A DNA stretch of 64,000 bases from Prosapia bicincta (Eukaryota > Arthropoda > Insecta > Hemiptera > Cercopidae), in the NCBI GenBank assembly GCA_036971475.1, contig JBAIZL010000002.1, forward strand, positions 353,399,582 to 353,463,581, given 5' to 3'. Below, in pieces: positions 22,400 through 38,640 of the stretch. Position 1 is the stretch's first letter. Each line of letters opens with the position of its first letter. The position numbers and the translations under genes were made by a program. The notes beneath the pieces are model-generated. The model was not told where the DNA came from. It made no database searches and saw only the letters and a list, made by a program, of their open reading frames with translations.

Positions 22400-22920
22400 G
22401 CAAGTATTACGAAATTTACCAAATGAAGAAAAAAGGCAAAGAATCCCCGTGGGTTGCTAGTTATTTACATTTAACTTTCAAACAAGGCGTTCTCTTATTC
22501 TAAACGCTTAATAACCGCGACTCAGTTGCTTTTAAGCTGCAATTAGTCTCAATTATAAACGTTAAGAAATTTACTAATACAGAAAAAAAGACAAAAGAAA
22601 CCTAGGGCAGCTAGTTATTCACTATCATTTTATCAGTTGGCGTTTTTATTGTTTTTAAGCGCCCAAATAGGCGCAGCTCATAGCACTAATTGGTAATGTA
22701 GACAACAATGTAAAAGACATGAGGTGCACATAATGCAAAAAATTAAACATGAGACGCCAGATATAACTAAGTTTTTTGTCGTTTAGTCTGTACAGAGAAG
22801 ATAAATAATCAGCTTCAATGCTATGATAGCGGGATGGGCGGGAGTTGTCAAGTAATTTTTTGTAGTTGGGAAGAAAATGTCGAGTTGAGTTATAGTTCAG
22901 GCATTTAAAAACATTCCTTC
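22400..22920. repeat. Wolbachia dispersed repeat, copy 2 (diverged, doubled)
   Basis: Two sub-blocks (about 22,405-22,470 and 22,550-22,900) share AGAAATTTACxAA, AAAAAAGGCAAA-type, ATGTAAAAGACATG and GTTGTCAAGTAATTT with copies 1 and 3. Identity is clearly lower than between copies 1 and 3. No coding sense is visible in 22,300-22,920. Confidence 0.6.
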
Positions 22921-22924
22921 CCTG

Positions 22925-23268
22925 TTAATCTTCGATGTTATATACGTTCTTTTCTTTTTCTAATCTCTCTTGCTCTTCAATGCAATATATAGCAAGCAGA
23001 TTAGCTTTAAGTCTTTCCACTCCTATTTCTTCTCCTGTCTCTTCGCAATAGCCGTACGTACCTAATTTTATTTTTTCTAACGCCTCCTTGGTTTTTTCTT
23101 TCCTATCTTTTCTGCGCTTGATTAATTTTTCATTTCCACTATCTTCATCAGAGTAATATATACTATCTTCTATTTCTTGCTTCTCTAGCTCAGCAAGCAT
23201 CGATTGCAACTTTAAGTCAAGTAGTTTTTCATTTTTGGCATACACTGCTCTTAAACCATGGGTTAAAA
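22925..23268 (-). CDS. dksA: DksA/TraR-family transcription regulator (frame open)
   Basis: DksA-type proteins bind RNA polymerase through the secondary channel and modulate transcription. The frame has a long coiled-coil N-part (LKLQSMLAELEKQEIEDSIY) and the C-terminal zinc-finger-type region YGYCEETGEEIGVERLKAN followed by IYCIEEQERLE, with two Cys rather than four, as in many alphaproteobacterial members. Where relatives have NPLAIYC, this copy has NLLAIYC. Sequence upstream to about 23,268 stays open without an ATG until the internal Met at 23,245, so the true start is uncertain or lost. No stop breaks it. Confidence 0.7.
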
Positions 23269-23349
23269 AATTAAGATAAAATATGAGTTTTGTTTTGACT
23301 TCTTGTGCTAATTTTGCAGAATATGGAAATTATTGTTAAAATCCAATAC

Positions 23350-24737
23350 ATGGCAAAAGAGGATTTGGAAGCGGTAATTGGACTTGAGGTACACGCTCAA
23401 GTTTCTTCTAAGGCAAAGCTATTTTCTGGCTCACCAACTGAGTTTGGTGCTGAACATAACACTCAAGTTTCTCTAGTTGATGCAGCAATGCTAGGTACAC
23501 TACCAATACTGAATTACTACTCCATAGAGCAGGCAATATGCACCGGTCTTGAAGTAGTAGTAAGTGTTCCTACTTTCACCGGAAAAATTATTTTTATCCT
23601 GATTTACCGCAAGGTTACCAGATAACTCAGTTCTTTGAGATAACAGTTAAAAACGGCAGAGTGCTTATCAACAACGAAAAAGAAATAAGAATCGAGAGGA
23701 TTCATCTAGAACAAGACGTGGAAAAAAGTGTTCATGAAGAGAGCAAAACTTTCGTGGATTTAAATCGCGCAGGGGTTGCTTTGATGGAGCCGGATCTTCG
23801 GTCATCTTCGGAAGCTGTAGAATTCATGAAAAAGTTGAGGCAGATTTTACGCTACATTGGCTCGTGTGATGGTGATATGGTTCGTTGTGATGCAAATGTT
23901 TCTGTCCGTCCAAAAGGCAGTAGCGCATTTGGTACTCGTTGTGAAATAAAAAACCTAAATTCAATACGTTATATTACGCAAGCTATAGACTATGAAATAC
24001 AAAGGCAGGTTGAAATTTTGGAGAGTGGAGGGGAGATAAGTCAAGATACCTTATTGTTTGATGTCGCTTTGGGAAAAACAAAAGTGATGCGAAACAAGGA
24101 GGATGTGAGCGATTACAGATATTTTCCTGAACCTGATTTATTGCCTGTTGAGGTGAGCCAGGACAAAATCGATGCTATTAAATCATCTTTGCCTGAGTTG
24201 CCAGATCAAAAAAAGCTGCGATATATTGAGAAATTAGGTATCTACGAATATGATGCGGACGTCATTACTTCCGATAAAGCAATTGCTGATCATTTTGAGG
24301 AATTAATAAAAAAGACACGATTCAAAACTCGCTGTTACTTGGCTAACTGTGGAGCTTTTCGGTCGTTTGAATAAAGCAGGTATCGATATTGCGAGCTCTC
24401 CAATCAAAGCAGATGCCTTGTCCGAACTCTTGAATTTTATCGTCGATGGAACGATTTCTGCTAAGCTTGGCAAGCAAGTTTTTGATATTATGTTTGAAAC
24501 TGGCAAACCGGCATATCTCATCATAGAAGATCAGGATCTGAGGCAAATAACTGATAAAGGTCAAATTTCAGAAATTATCGACGAAATCACCAATGACAAC
24601 CAAGATAAGGTTCAAGAATACAAAAGCGGTAAAACAAAGTTATACGGATTCTTCGTCGGTGAAGTCATGAAACCTACCAAAGGAAAAGCCAGCCCGATGT
24701 AGTGAACTTGGTTTTGAGTGAAAAATTGAGTAGTTAA
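23350..24737 (+). pseudogene. gatB: Aspartyl/glutamyl-tRNA amidotransferase subunit B, broken
   Basis: GatB works in GatCAB, converting mischarged Glu-tRNA-Gln to Gln-tRNA-Gln, essential where GlnRS is missing. It starts [20 protein letters not shown] at 23,350, then [15 protein letters not shown] (frame change near 23,580-23,610), [30 protein letters not shown] and [12 protein letters not shown]. The tail domain (LLNFIVDGTISAKLGKQVFD) is in another frame from about 24,335. A one-base loss near 24,697 adds an early stop after KGKASP; the native end LVLSEKLSS with TAA is at 24,735-24,737. Length is close to the family's. Confidence 0.93.
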
Positions 24738-24858
24738 CCGCACATTTTTATTTACGTTAACAGCACATCCAGTATTAAATCTAAACTACGGTGTATGTGT
24801 ATTATGACATATAGGATTATCACTCTTTTACTATATTTAAAATTATGTGAGGTTAAGG

Positions 24859-27783
24859 ATGCCTGAATATTATCCTGTTTGCGCGTTAAAACGCAATTGC
24901 CATGGTATTGACTATCAAAAATTGTGGCTAATGCTGTTTTTTAAGTGAGCAGTAAAGAGAAAGTACTTTTTCCGCTTAGCCACGGAAATGAGTTCGGCTG
25001 CAGGTTTTGACGATATTGTTTTCCGTTATGAGCAAAATGGAACAATAGTATATATGCTTATACAAGTTAAACATAAACAAGACGGCAGTAGGAAGATCTG
25101 TATAGGCGACTTATTGACGAAAAGTGGTGAACTTAACTTACTAAAACACGTTGCTGCTTTTTTAGAAATTCAAAGCAATGAAGAATTCCAAGATAAAATA
25201 AAGGATTTTTTTATTATTATAAATGTTGATTTTGATCATGAAAGTCTAGCAAGGAAGAGAATTACAGTCGAAAAAATAGAACACAGGATCAGGTTCTGAA
25301 CATAGGCGATAGTGCAAAATATAAACTTAGAGACTTACACAATAATATTGCTCAATACTTAAAGCAAGAGATGAGTGCTGTAGGTAGGAAAGTAAGCGAG
25401 GAAGAAATAAAAGGCTTTTTAAATGAACTGGTGTTTGTAGTGAATTCGCCCAGTGATGTTGAGCTAGAAAAGTTAATCAGAAATGAGATAAGTGATGACT
25501 TGGCCAAAAGGTTCAAATACTTTGATGATGGTGACTCTGTTTTCAATGACCATTTCACAATGATATGAAGTTGGATGAAGGATAAAATAGGACGTTTTGT
25601 CACACCAGAAGAAAGAAATATTTTGCAAAAGTAAAGCACTGGGCTAGTACTTTAAGTAGGATAGAGCAAGGAGTGGAAATCCTAGTAAATGGTCAACAAG
25701 TGCGTAAAGAACCTATTTGGTTCAATATGATGGAGCCAGTGGGGTCTTTTACTGGTAGAATTAGTGAATTGAAAGCCTTACATGACCCACTACAAAAGAG
25801 TGCGGGCAAACAGGCAGTGATATCGCAGGTTACCTCTATTACTGGTCTTGGAGGAGTAGGTAAGAGTGAGTTAGCTAGGAAATATGCTTACAACCATGAA
25901 AAAGATTATGATGGCAATGTTATCTGGATAGATGCTGAAACGCAAGGTGGTATAGAAATGACATTTAAAGAATGTGTGATTGAGGAGATAAATAAAAGAT
26001 TGCCTAAAAACTCACAAATTCCTCTCACTATAGAGAAAGGAGGATGTCAAGAGGATCGGGAAATCACCTGTATTGTTGAGGATGTGTAAGGGTATTTTAG
26101 AGATATAAGCAGCCTATTCATTTTTGATAATGCTGAAGGTTATAAAGATATTAAAAAAAATTACCTTTATCTTTACATCCTAGGCATAAAAAACCTTATG
26201 TTTTAATCACTTCTTGTGACCGTAAGTGGAATGTGAAAAATGAAGGAGATATAAAAGTAATAAAATTAGATGAATTTGGTGAAGTAGAAGCTTTGGAATT
26301 TGTTAAAAAAGCTTTGAATATAGAGAACAATTTACAGAATAGAGGAATAGAGGAGCTAACAAGAGAATTACATTATTTCCCATTACCTTTAGGGCAAGCA
26401 GTTGTATAATTCAAGATCAAAATGAGGAATCAAGATTAAGGGGTGATCAGAGATTTGAAATAAGTTATTACTTAAAAGAGTATCATCGAGATGCGGGAGA
26501 ATTGCGTAAGAAAGGAGTTTATGCAAGTAAAGATCGTTACACTAAAACGGTTTTAACCACTTGGAAAATTACGATGACATATATATGCAAGAAATATGAC
26601 TTTGAAGCATTAAACATTCTTGAAATAATGGCCTATCTTGCTCCTGACGATATTCGAATAATAGAATTTTTTTCAAAATTAATAGTAGATGATAAGGAAA
26701 AGCTTTGGAATGCTGTTGAGTTGCTTAATAGATATTCAAAGATTAATTTATGGGAAGGAATAGTGAATATCCATAGATTAGTACAGGAAGTAACTAGATT
26801 CAAATTGCAAGAAAAAGGTAGAGAAGAAGAAGTACTCAGAAAACTCTAGAATTGATAAATAGCGGTGGTGTAGAAACTAGTCATATTGTGCCTATTTGGG
26901 AATATGCAAGTAAGCACGGTAGGTTGATTGATGATTTTTATTTTAATTCATCTTGTATATATAGAGAAGTGCATTTTAGTGAAAGCACACCTTTGCAATT
27001 TCTTGCTGAGGGAGATAACTATGAAGCAGTGGAAACCCTATTAACACATATAGAAGGAAGCGACACAGGCTGGGCAAGGTTGTGAATGCTAAAGATGAAT
27101 ATGGTCATACCCCATTACACCTTGCTGCTTATAGCGGAAAACTAGGTACAGTTAAATATCTTATAAGTAAAGGTGCTGATATTAGCGCTAAGGATGAACA
27201 GGGTCATACTCCATTACACATGGCTGCTGAAGGTGCAAAATTGGATATAATGGAACACCTTATTAGAAATGGTGCTGATATTAATGCTGAAGACAAGTAT
27301 GATGAAATTCCATTATGTACTGCTATTCGGAGTGGAAAACTGAAAATAGTAAAATATTTCTTTAATAAGTGTGCTGATATCAGTAAATATTACGGTACTC
27401 TGTTACATTTAGCTGTTTGTAGTAACAAACCGGATATAGTAGAATATCTTATAAGCAAAGGAGTTCATGTTAATGCTAAATACCATAAAATGCCATTATA
27501 TATAGCTACTGTACCTGGATTGGGTAGTGGGACAATGTTTCATATTCAAAAAGGTGATAGTATTGATACTAAGAGCAAAGATGGTAACACTCCACTACAC
27601 CTTGCTGCTATGATGGGAAAAGTTGATATAGCAAAAGTACTCTTAGAATACAACGCAGACGTTAACGCTAAAAATAATGAAGGTAAGACAGCATTGGATT
27701 GTGCAGCTAATAATAATCACCAAGATCTTGCGGAGTTGCTTTTAGCACATGATGCAGTTTCCGTATCTACTGAAAGTGTTTAA
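24859..27783 (+). pseudogene. NLR-like protein: PD-(D/E)XK-type nuclease + NB-ARC + ankyrin repeats, broken
   Basis: About 975 codons start at MPEYYPVCALKRNCHG (24,859, AGG-type ribosome site before it). Domain 1 (to about 25,300) has AAGFDDIVF then MLIQVKHKQD, the D...QxK pattern of restriction-like nuclease domains fused to STAND proteins. Domain 2 has NB-ARC motifs in order: Walker A GLGGVGKSELA (about 25,844), kinase-2-like LFIFDNAEGY (about 26,115), VLITSCDRKW (about 26,203; relatives usually have Arg for Cys), FPLPLGQAV (about 26,380), then a winged-helix HRLVQEVTRF region. Domain 3 (27,082-27,780) has about seven ankyrin repeats (GHTPLHLAA). Breaks: TGA at 24,946, frameshifts near 25,290, 25,630, 26,150, 26,450 and 26,850, and stops at 25,566, 26,087 and 27,083. 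Known: such architectures act as prokaryotic immune sensors. The role in Wolbachia is inferred. Confidence 0.72.
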
Positions 27784-27860
27784 TTGCAACTTAAAAGGAT
27801 TTGTCTTGACAGCATATATGACATCCTTTACGATTAAAGTTAACAATAAAAGTGTGTGTT

Positions 27861-28163
27861 ATGTTTGCGGTAGTTGAAACAGGTGGAAAGCAGTATTTAG
27901 TAAAAAAAGGTAGCGTAATAAAAGTCGAAAAATTAAAGACTGAGGAAGGAAAGGAGGTAGAGATCGATAAGATAGTTTGCCTTTCAGATAACGGTTCTTC
28001 TTATTCAACTAATGCTACTGTTAAGGCTGAAGTGCTTGAACAATGCAGAGGAGAGAAAATTATAATTTTTAAAAAGAAGAGAAGAAAAAGTTATCGTAGG
28101 AAAACTGGTCATAGGCAGTATATAACTGTGCTTCGTATCAATGAAATTAATCTTCAAAAGTAA
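27861..28163 (+). CDS. rplU: Ribosomal protein L21 (frame intact)
   Basis: The 100-residue frame starts MFAVVETGGKQYLVKKGSVI at 27,861 and ends NEINLQK. It has the L21 core (FKKKRRKSYRRKTGHRQ, binding 23S rRNA) and normal length. It is one of the few bacterial genes here with no visible damage. The next gene, rpmA, follows after 10 bases, the standard rplU-rpmA operon. In a nuclear location expression is not expected. Confidence 0.93.
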   Translation: MFAVVETGGKQYLVKKGSVIKVEKLKTEEGKEVEIDKIVCLSDNGSSYSTNATVKAEVLEQCRGEKIIIFKKKRRKSYRRKTGHRQYITVLRINEINLQK

Positions 28164-28173
28164 GGGGTAAGGT

Positions 28174-28442
28174 ATGGCTACTAAAAAATCAGGTGGTAGT
28201 TCCTGTAATGGTAGGGATTCCGCGGGTCATAGGTTAGGAATAAAAAGAACGGAAAAGTTATTCCTGGTAACATAATCGTCCGTCAAAGGGGTACAAAATT
28301 TCATCCTGGGAGGAATGTTGGTATAGGTAAAGATCATACGATATTTGCTAAAGTAGAAGGCTGGGTTAGTTTTAGAAGGTCAGCAAATAAGAAGACTTTT
28401 ATTGATATCTTACCTGTAAATAATATGCAAGCTTCCGCTTAG
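28174..28442 (+). pseudogene. rpmA: Ribosomal protein L27, one frameshift
   Basis: It starts [20 protein letters not shown] at 28,174 after a GGGGTAAGG ribosome site. L27 sits at the peptidyl-transferase centre; the family N-terminus is kept, though the usual motif reads SSKNGRDS. A frameshift near 28,240-28,250 sends the first frame to a stop at KLFLVT. The downstream frame [20 protein letters not shown], then [11 protein letters not shown], runs to TAG at 28,440-28,442. Total length fits L27 (about 89 residues). Confidence 0.9.
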
Positions 28443-28451
28443 ATAAATCAG

Positions 28452-28528
28452 GGGTCTGTAGCTCAGGTGGTTATAGCGCACGCCTGATAAGCGTGAGGTC
28501 GGAGGTTCAACTCTTCCCAGGCCCACCA
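28452..28528 (+). tRNA. tRNA-Ile (GAT), with substitutions
   Basis: This is a cloverleaf of 77 bases with encoded CCA. The acceptor GGGTCTG pairs with CAGGCCC (one G.T wobble), and the anticodon arm CGCCTGATAAGCG has anticodon GAT at 28,486-28,488. The T-stem GGAGG faces CTCTT, so one pair is mismatched or wobble, and the D-loop reads GGTGGTTATAGC where bacterial tRNA-Ile has TTAGAGC. The changes suggest a decaying gene. Confidence 0.88.
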
Positions 28529-28544
28529 TTTCGTTTGTCCGAAC

Positions 28545-28990
28545 CCTTCTCTATACTAATTTGGTATAGTGCGAAACCTGCTGCAGATGAAATTTCAGTT
28601 CTTTCTTTATCATATACAATAAGTACTTTAACCTGTTCAACATCCACTTTTTTACCAAGTAACTCATCTATCTTTTCTTGTAATAGCTTTTGCTCGTCCT
28701 GTAGCTATTTTAGTTTCTCATTCATTACACCTGGCAACTTTTGATTTATCTTATTCAAGTCATCTTTTGCTTCTTTTAGTAAACTCTTACGAGTAGGCCT
28801 AAAGTATTTTAACAAAATCGGTAAGATTAAAGGATCTATCTTATAAGCAGAAGTGAAGACCCACCAAGTAACATTATCAGGTATTATTTCTTTTGGCAGA
28901 GTTACTACATCTCTATTAGAATTTTCTGAAACCCGATCTAAAAGATAGTTTTTATACTTTTCTTTATCACCATCAACTGAGCTGTAGTTT
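28545..28990 (-). pseudogene. Coiled-coil protein fragment, unidentified
   Basis: The minus strand reads as protein over about 145 codons: DNVTWWVFTSAYKIDPLILP, then KYFRPTRKSLLKEAKDDLN, a Lys/Glu coiled coil (LQDEQKLLQEKIDELLGKK) and VEQVKVLIVYDKERTEISSA. One in-frame stop lies near 28,707. No start is visible upstream, where dispersed repeat sequence soon begins, so it looks like the C-terminal end of a Wolbachia protein. The middle hydrophobic WWVFTSAYKIDPLILPILL could be a membrane or hydrophobic core segment. Confidence 0.4.
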
Positions 28991-29074
28991 TAAAAATATA
29001 TAGGAAATGCTAGTATAGGTTAGGTTTTTTTACTTCATAAAGCTACGGTATCTCAGCCGCTAACAAGTGGCGTT

Positions 29075-29440
29075 TGTTGGGGAACCTTTAGCCACAAATA
29101 TTAAGAAATTTACCAAGCGAAAAAAAAGGCAAAAGAACACCCGTGGTGTGAGTTTTGACCCTCTAATATTGTAAATTGGTGCTATAATAATGTACTGACG
29201 CTAAGTTTAAGCGCGATTTGGCTGAATGTGAAAAAATGTAAAAGACATGCAGCCCCGATAATTTTATGTAGTCGGCCAATAAATCCTTAAGTTTTTACTA
29301 AATTTTTGTCATTGAACCCGTGCGGATCAAAAACAAGTTTTGAGTCAGAAATACCCTTATAGGCCATGATAATTGAATTGACGAGGTTTGTCAAGTAATT
29401 TCTTCGTTTCATGGCTGCGGCGCTGCAAAATGCAGGAAGT
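29075..29440. repeat. Wolbachia dispersed repeat, copy 3
   Basis: It is closely similar to copy 1 (16,205-16,560) over about 340 bases, same orientation. It lies directly upstream of the N-terminally truncated carA fragment, so recombination at the repeat may have removed the front of carA. Confidence 0.8.
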
Positions 29441-29536
29441 CTAGTATATTAAAACATTTTTCATGGTATTCTTTATTGATTTATAGTTAAGTTTAAAATT
29501 TTAGAAAGAGTTACGTATTGTTTCGCACTTTCTTCT

Positions 29537-30406
29537 ATGTCTCACCCTTCTTCATATGTAAGCTTAAGCGATTGGATAGAGAAAAATAATGTGGTTGGAA
29601 TATCAGGGGTTGATACTAGGGCCTTGACGAGACACTTCAGAAAGCATGGGTATCAAAATGGAATGATATGCTCACTAACCTATCCCACAGTATGTAACGC
29701 TGGAATCTATGGCGGGCAAGCTACTTGGGTAATAGAGGATTTATTAAATGAATTAATTAAATACAAACCTATAAGCGGAATGGGAATAACCAATAAAGTC
29801 AATTTAAATAATGATATTCACGCATCTCCTGCCATCCATGTAGCTGACACTGGGATCCAAAATGTTGGCAGATATAAAGTTATAATAGTTGATTTCGGTG
29901 TAAAGTCTAGTGTAGTTTCGCGCTTAATAGAGCTTAGTTGCGTAGTTGAACTGATTAAACCAGATAGAGGTTTTGCTCAAAGAATATTAAGTATGCGTCC
30001 AGATGGTATAGTACTTTCAAATGGTCCTGGTGATCCGCAAGAGATATGAGAATCAATCGCAAGATATGGGCCATCAATTACTCGCGATTACTTTGGGAGC
30101 AAAAACTGTCAAGATGAATGTTGGTCACCGAGGAAGTAATCATCCAGTTTATAATATAAGTAGCTAAAAATTGAGGTCACCAGCCAAAACCACGGTTTTG
30201 TTGTTGATCCAGCCTCTCTTCCAAGTAATATTGAGGTTACTCATATTTCTCTATTTGATAATAGTGTAGAGGGAATAATGATGAAGGATCATCCAGTCTT
30301 CTCTGTACAATACCATCCGGAAGAAGCGCCAGGTACGCACGATTCACATTACTTGTTTGGGCACCTTATTAGTAATATTGAGTTATATAAAATAAAGTCA
30401 GCATGA
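29537..30406 (+). pseudogene. carA: Carbamoyl-phosphate synthase small subunit, truncated, active-site Cys deleted
   Basis: CarA supplies ammonia from glutamine for carbamoyl phosphate. The N-terminal third is missing. Homology starts at about 29,540 (VSLSDWIEKNNVVGISGVDT, then RALTRH). The glutaminase part keeps VIIVDFGVKSSVVSRL and [11 protein letters not shown], then jumps near 30,050-30,070 to [20 protein letters not shown] in another frame: the segment with the nucleophile Cys is deleted. [10 protein letters not shown] and [14 protein letters not shown] (catalytic His-Glu) remain. It ends at TGA 30,404-30,406. Confidence 0.9.
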
Positions 30407-30505
30407 TTTTAATGAAGCAAGTGCTTGATTTTTTAGTTTTAGGTATTTATCATTGAAAATGATAAAAGATTAAGTTAAGATACTGGCTTCTTAACAAATT
30501 TTTGT

Positions 30506-30588
30506 GGAGGAGTGACCGAGTGGTTAAAGGTAACAGACTGTAAATCTGTCCGCGAAAGCGTACATAGGTTCAAATCCTACCTCCTCCA
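30506..30588 (+). tRNA. tRNA-Tyr (GTA)
   Basis: This is an 83-base class II tRNA: acceptor GGAGGAG with CTCCTCC, anticodon GTA at 30,540-30,542, a variable arm CCGCGAAAGCG and T-arm TAGGTTCAAATCCTA. All stems pair, so no decay is visible. CCA is not fully encoded. It is followed by tRNA-Gly and tuf, the conserved bacterial tRNA-tufB order. Confidence 0.93.
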
Positions 30589-30592
30589 TTGC

Positions 30593-30664
30593 GCGGGTAT
30601 AGCTTAATTGGTAGAGCTCTAGCCTTCCAAGCTAGTGGAGTGGGTTCGAATCCCACTATCCGCT
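30593..30664 (+). tRNA. tRNA-Gly (TCC)
   Basis: This is a 72-base cloverleaf: acceptor GCGGGTA with TATCCGC (one G.T), anticodon stem CTAGC/GCTAG with loop CTTCCAA and anticodon TCC at 30,626-30,628, T-arm GTGGGTTCGAATCCCAC. It is structurally intact and lies four bases after tRNA-Tyr and upstream of tuf. Confidence 0.93.
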
Positions 30665-30740
30665 CTTTTTTGTTGTACTTTTGTAAAATCAATATATTAT
30701 TTATTGATGTATTTGTATTTTAGGTAGAAACGTTTAAATT

Positions 30741-31878
30741 ATGGCACAAGTAGTAGAAGCATTTGGCAAGCCGCATATAAACGTAGGAACGATAGGGCAT
30801 GTGGACCATGGGAAAACGAAGTATTATGGGAGTTTTGTAGCGTATGAACAAATAGATAAAGCGCCTGAAGAGAGGAAAAGAGGAATAACGATAGCTACAG
30901 CGCATGTTGAATATCAGACAGAAAAAAGGCATTGTGCGCATGTTGATTGTCCTGGGCACGCTGACTTTGTGAAAAATATGACAGTAGGTGCAGCGCAGAT
31001 GAATGCAGCAATATTGGTAGTGTCTGGAGTTGACGGGCCAATGCCGCAAATAAGGCAAAGCAAGTTGTTGTTAAGTATATTGTTGAATATATAAATAAAG
31101 CTGATGTTGGTGATCATGATATGATAGGTTTGGTAGAGATGGAAGTTAGAGAATTGGTGACAAAGTATGGTTTTCCTGGAAATGAAGTACCATTTATTGT
31201 GGGTTTAGCATTAAAGGGCTGGAAGGAGATGAAGATAGTGAATATGGTAAAAAAATAAATAGACAAGTTGATGAAAGCATTAGATGAGTATGTACCATAT
31301 CCAGATAGGCCTGTGGATTTGCCATTTCTAATGCCGATTGAGGATGTATTTTCGATACTGGGACGTGCTACAGTAGTAACGGGAGGAATAGAGAAGGGGA
31401 AAATAAAGACAGGGGATGAGATAGAGATAATAGGTCTGAAAGCGACGCAAAAGACGATATGAACAGGTGTAGAAATGTTTAAAAAATTACTAGACAAATG
31501 GAGTGCTGGATTAAATGTGGGAATATTGCTAAGAGGAACGAAGAGAGAAGAGGTGGAGAGAGGTCAGCTATTAGTAAAGCCAGGGACAATAACACCACAC
31601 AAAAAATTCAAGGCTGAGGTTTACATACTGAAGAAAGAAGAGGGGGGAAGTCATACACCATTTTTTGAAAATTATTAGCCGCAATTTTATATAAGAACTA
31701 CAGATGCAACGGGGGTGTAAAATTGCTAGAAGGAAAAGACATGGTAATGCCAGGGGAGAATGTAAGCATAGAAGTGGAATTGCAAGCTTCGATAGCGATG
31801 GATAAGAGGTTGCGTTTTGCGATAAGAGAGGGTGATAGGACTGTTGGTTCTGGTGTTGTTTCCGAAATTTTGGAGTAG
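30741..31878 (+). pseudogene. tuf: Elongation factor Tu, broken with small deletions
   Basis: EF-Tu delivers aminoacyl-tRNA to the ribosome. It starts [20 protein letters not shown] at 30,741. P-loop GHVDHGKT is followed directly by [20 protein letters not shown], so about ten residues of the normal sequence are deleted. [15 protein letters not shown] is kept. After PMPQ a second deletion and frameshift occurs near 31,050-31,090. Later pieces are [40 protein letters not shown] and [12 protein letters not shown] tail VVSEILE, with TAG at 31,876-31,878. Stops and frameshifts also lie near 31,255, 31,460 and 31,678. Confidence 0.95.
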
Positions 31879-31930
31879 AAAGTTTTAGTTATAGGCAAGC
31901 AATAAAGTTTAGTTGATGCAAGCAGAAAAA

Positions 31931-32318
31931 TGATGATTATTAAAAAATCAATAGTCAAAAAAGTAGTTAAAAATAATTTAGCCCGTTTAGCTTTGGAAAG
32001 AACTGGTAAGTTTTCTTAGCTATCAGACAGATTTTCTGGTCCAGTTGTTATTATATACTCTAGTGGTATAGTAGAAGCTACAAAGCTAATAGTTAATTTC
32101 ATTGATGCTAATAAAGATAAGATGTCTGTGATTTGCGCAGCTCACTTAGATCAATTGCTTACAGTGGAAGATTGGCTAAGTTGCCGTCTCTGGATGAGCT
32201 GCGTATTAAAATTAAGCGTTTAATATCTTATAATATTCCTACTCGATTAATGTTATATATTAATTCACCTTCTATGAGACTTATGAGAGTATTGGATTAT
32301 TATAGTTCTAAAAAATAA
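31931..32318 (+). pseudogene. rplJ: Ribosomal protein L10, N-terminally truncated
   Basis: L10 anchors L7/L12 on the ribosomal stalk. Sequence starts within the protein (VVKNNLARLALERTGKFS, 31,960 on), with an in-frame TAG after GKFS at about 32,020 where Gln is expected, then LSDRFSGPVVIIYSSGIVEA, a frameshift near 32,155-32,170, and the C-terminus to TAA at 32,318 (RVLDYYSSKK). About the first 40 residues are missing. Only 50 bases separate it from tuf, so secE, nusG, rplK and rplA, normally between them, are absent. Confidence 0.87.
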
Positions 32319-32344
32319 ATTTGTTATTAAGTAAGGTTAGTAGT

Positions 32345-32778
<434 letters not shown>

Positions 32779-32800
32779 GATGCTTAATTTAATATAATAA

Positions 32801-38640
<5,840 letters not shown>

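Noticed and set aside
30741..31878. Selenocysteine or readthrough explanation for the tuf stops
   Set aside because: Deletions and frameshifts accompany the stops, so simple decay explains them.
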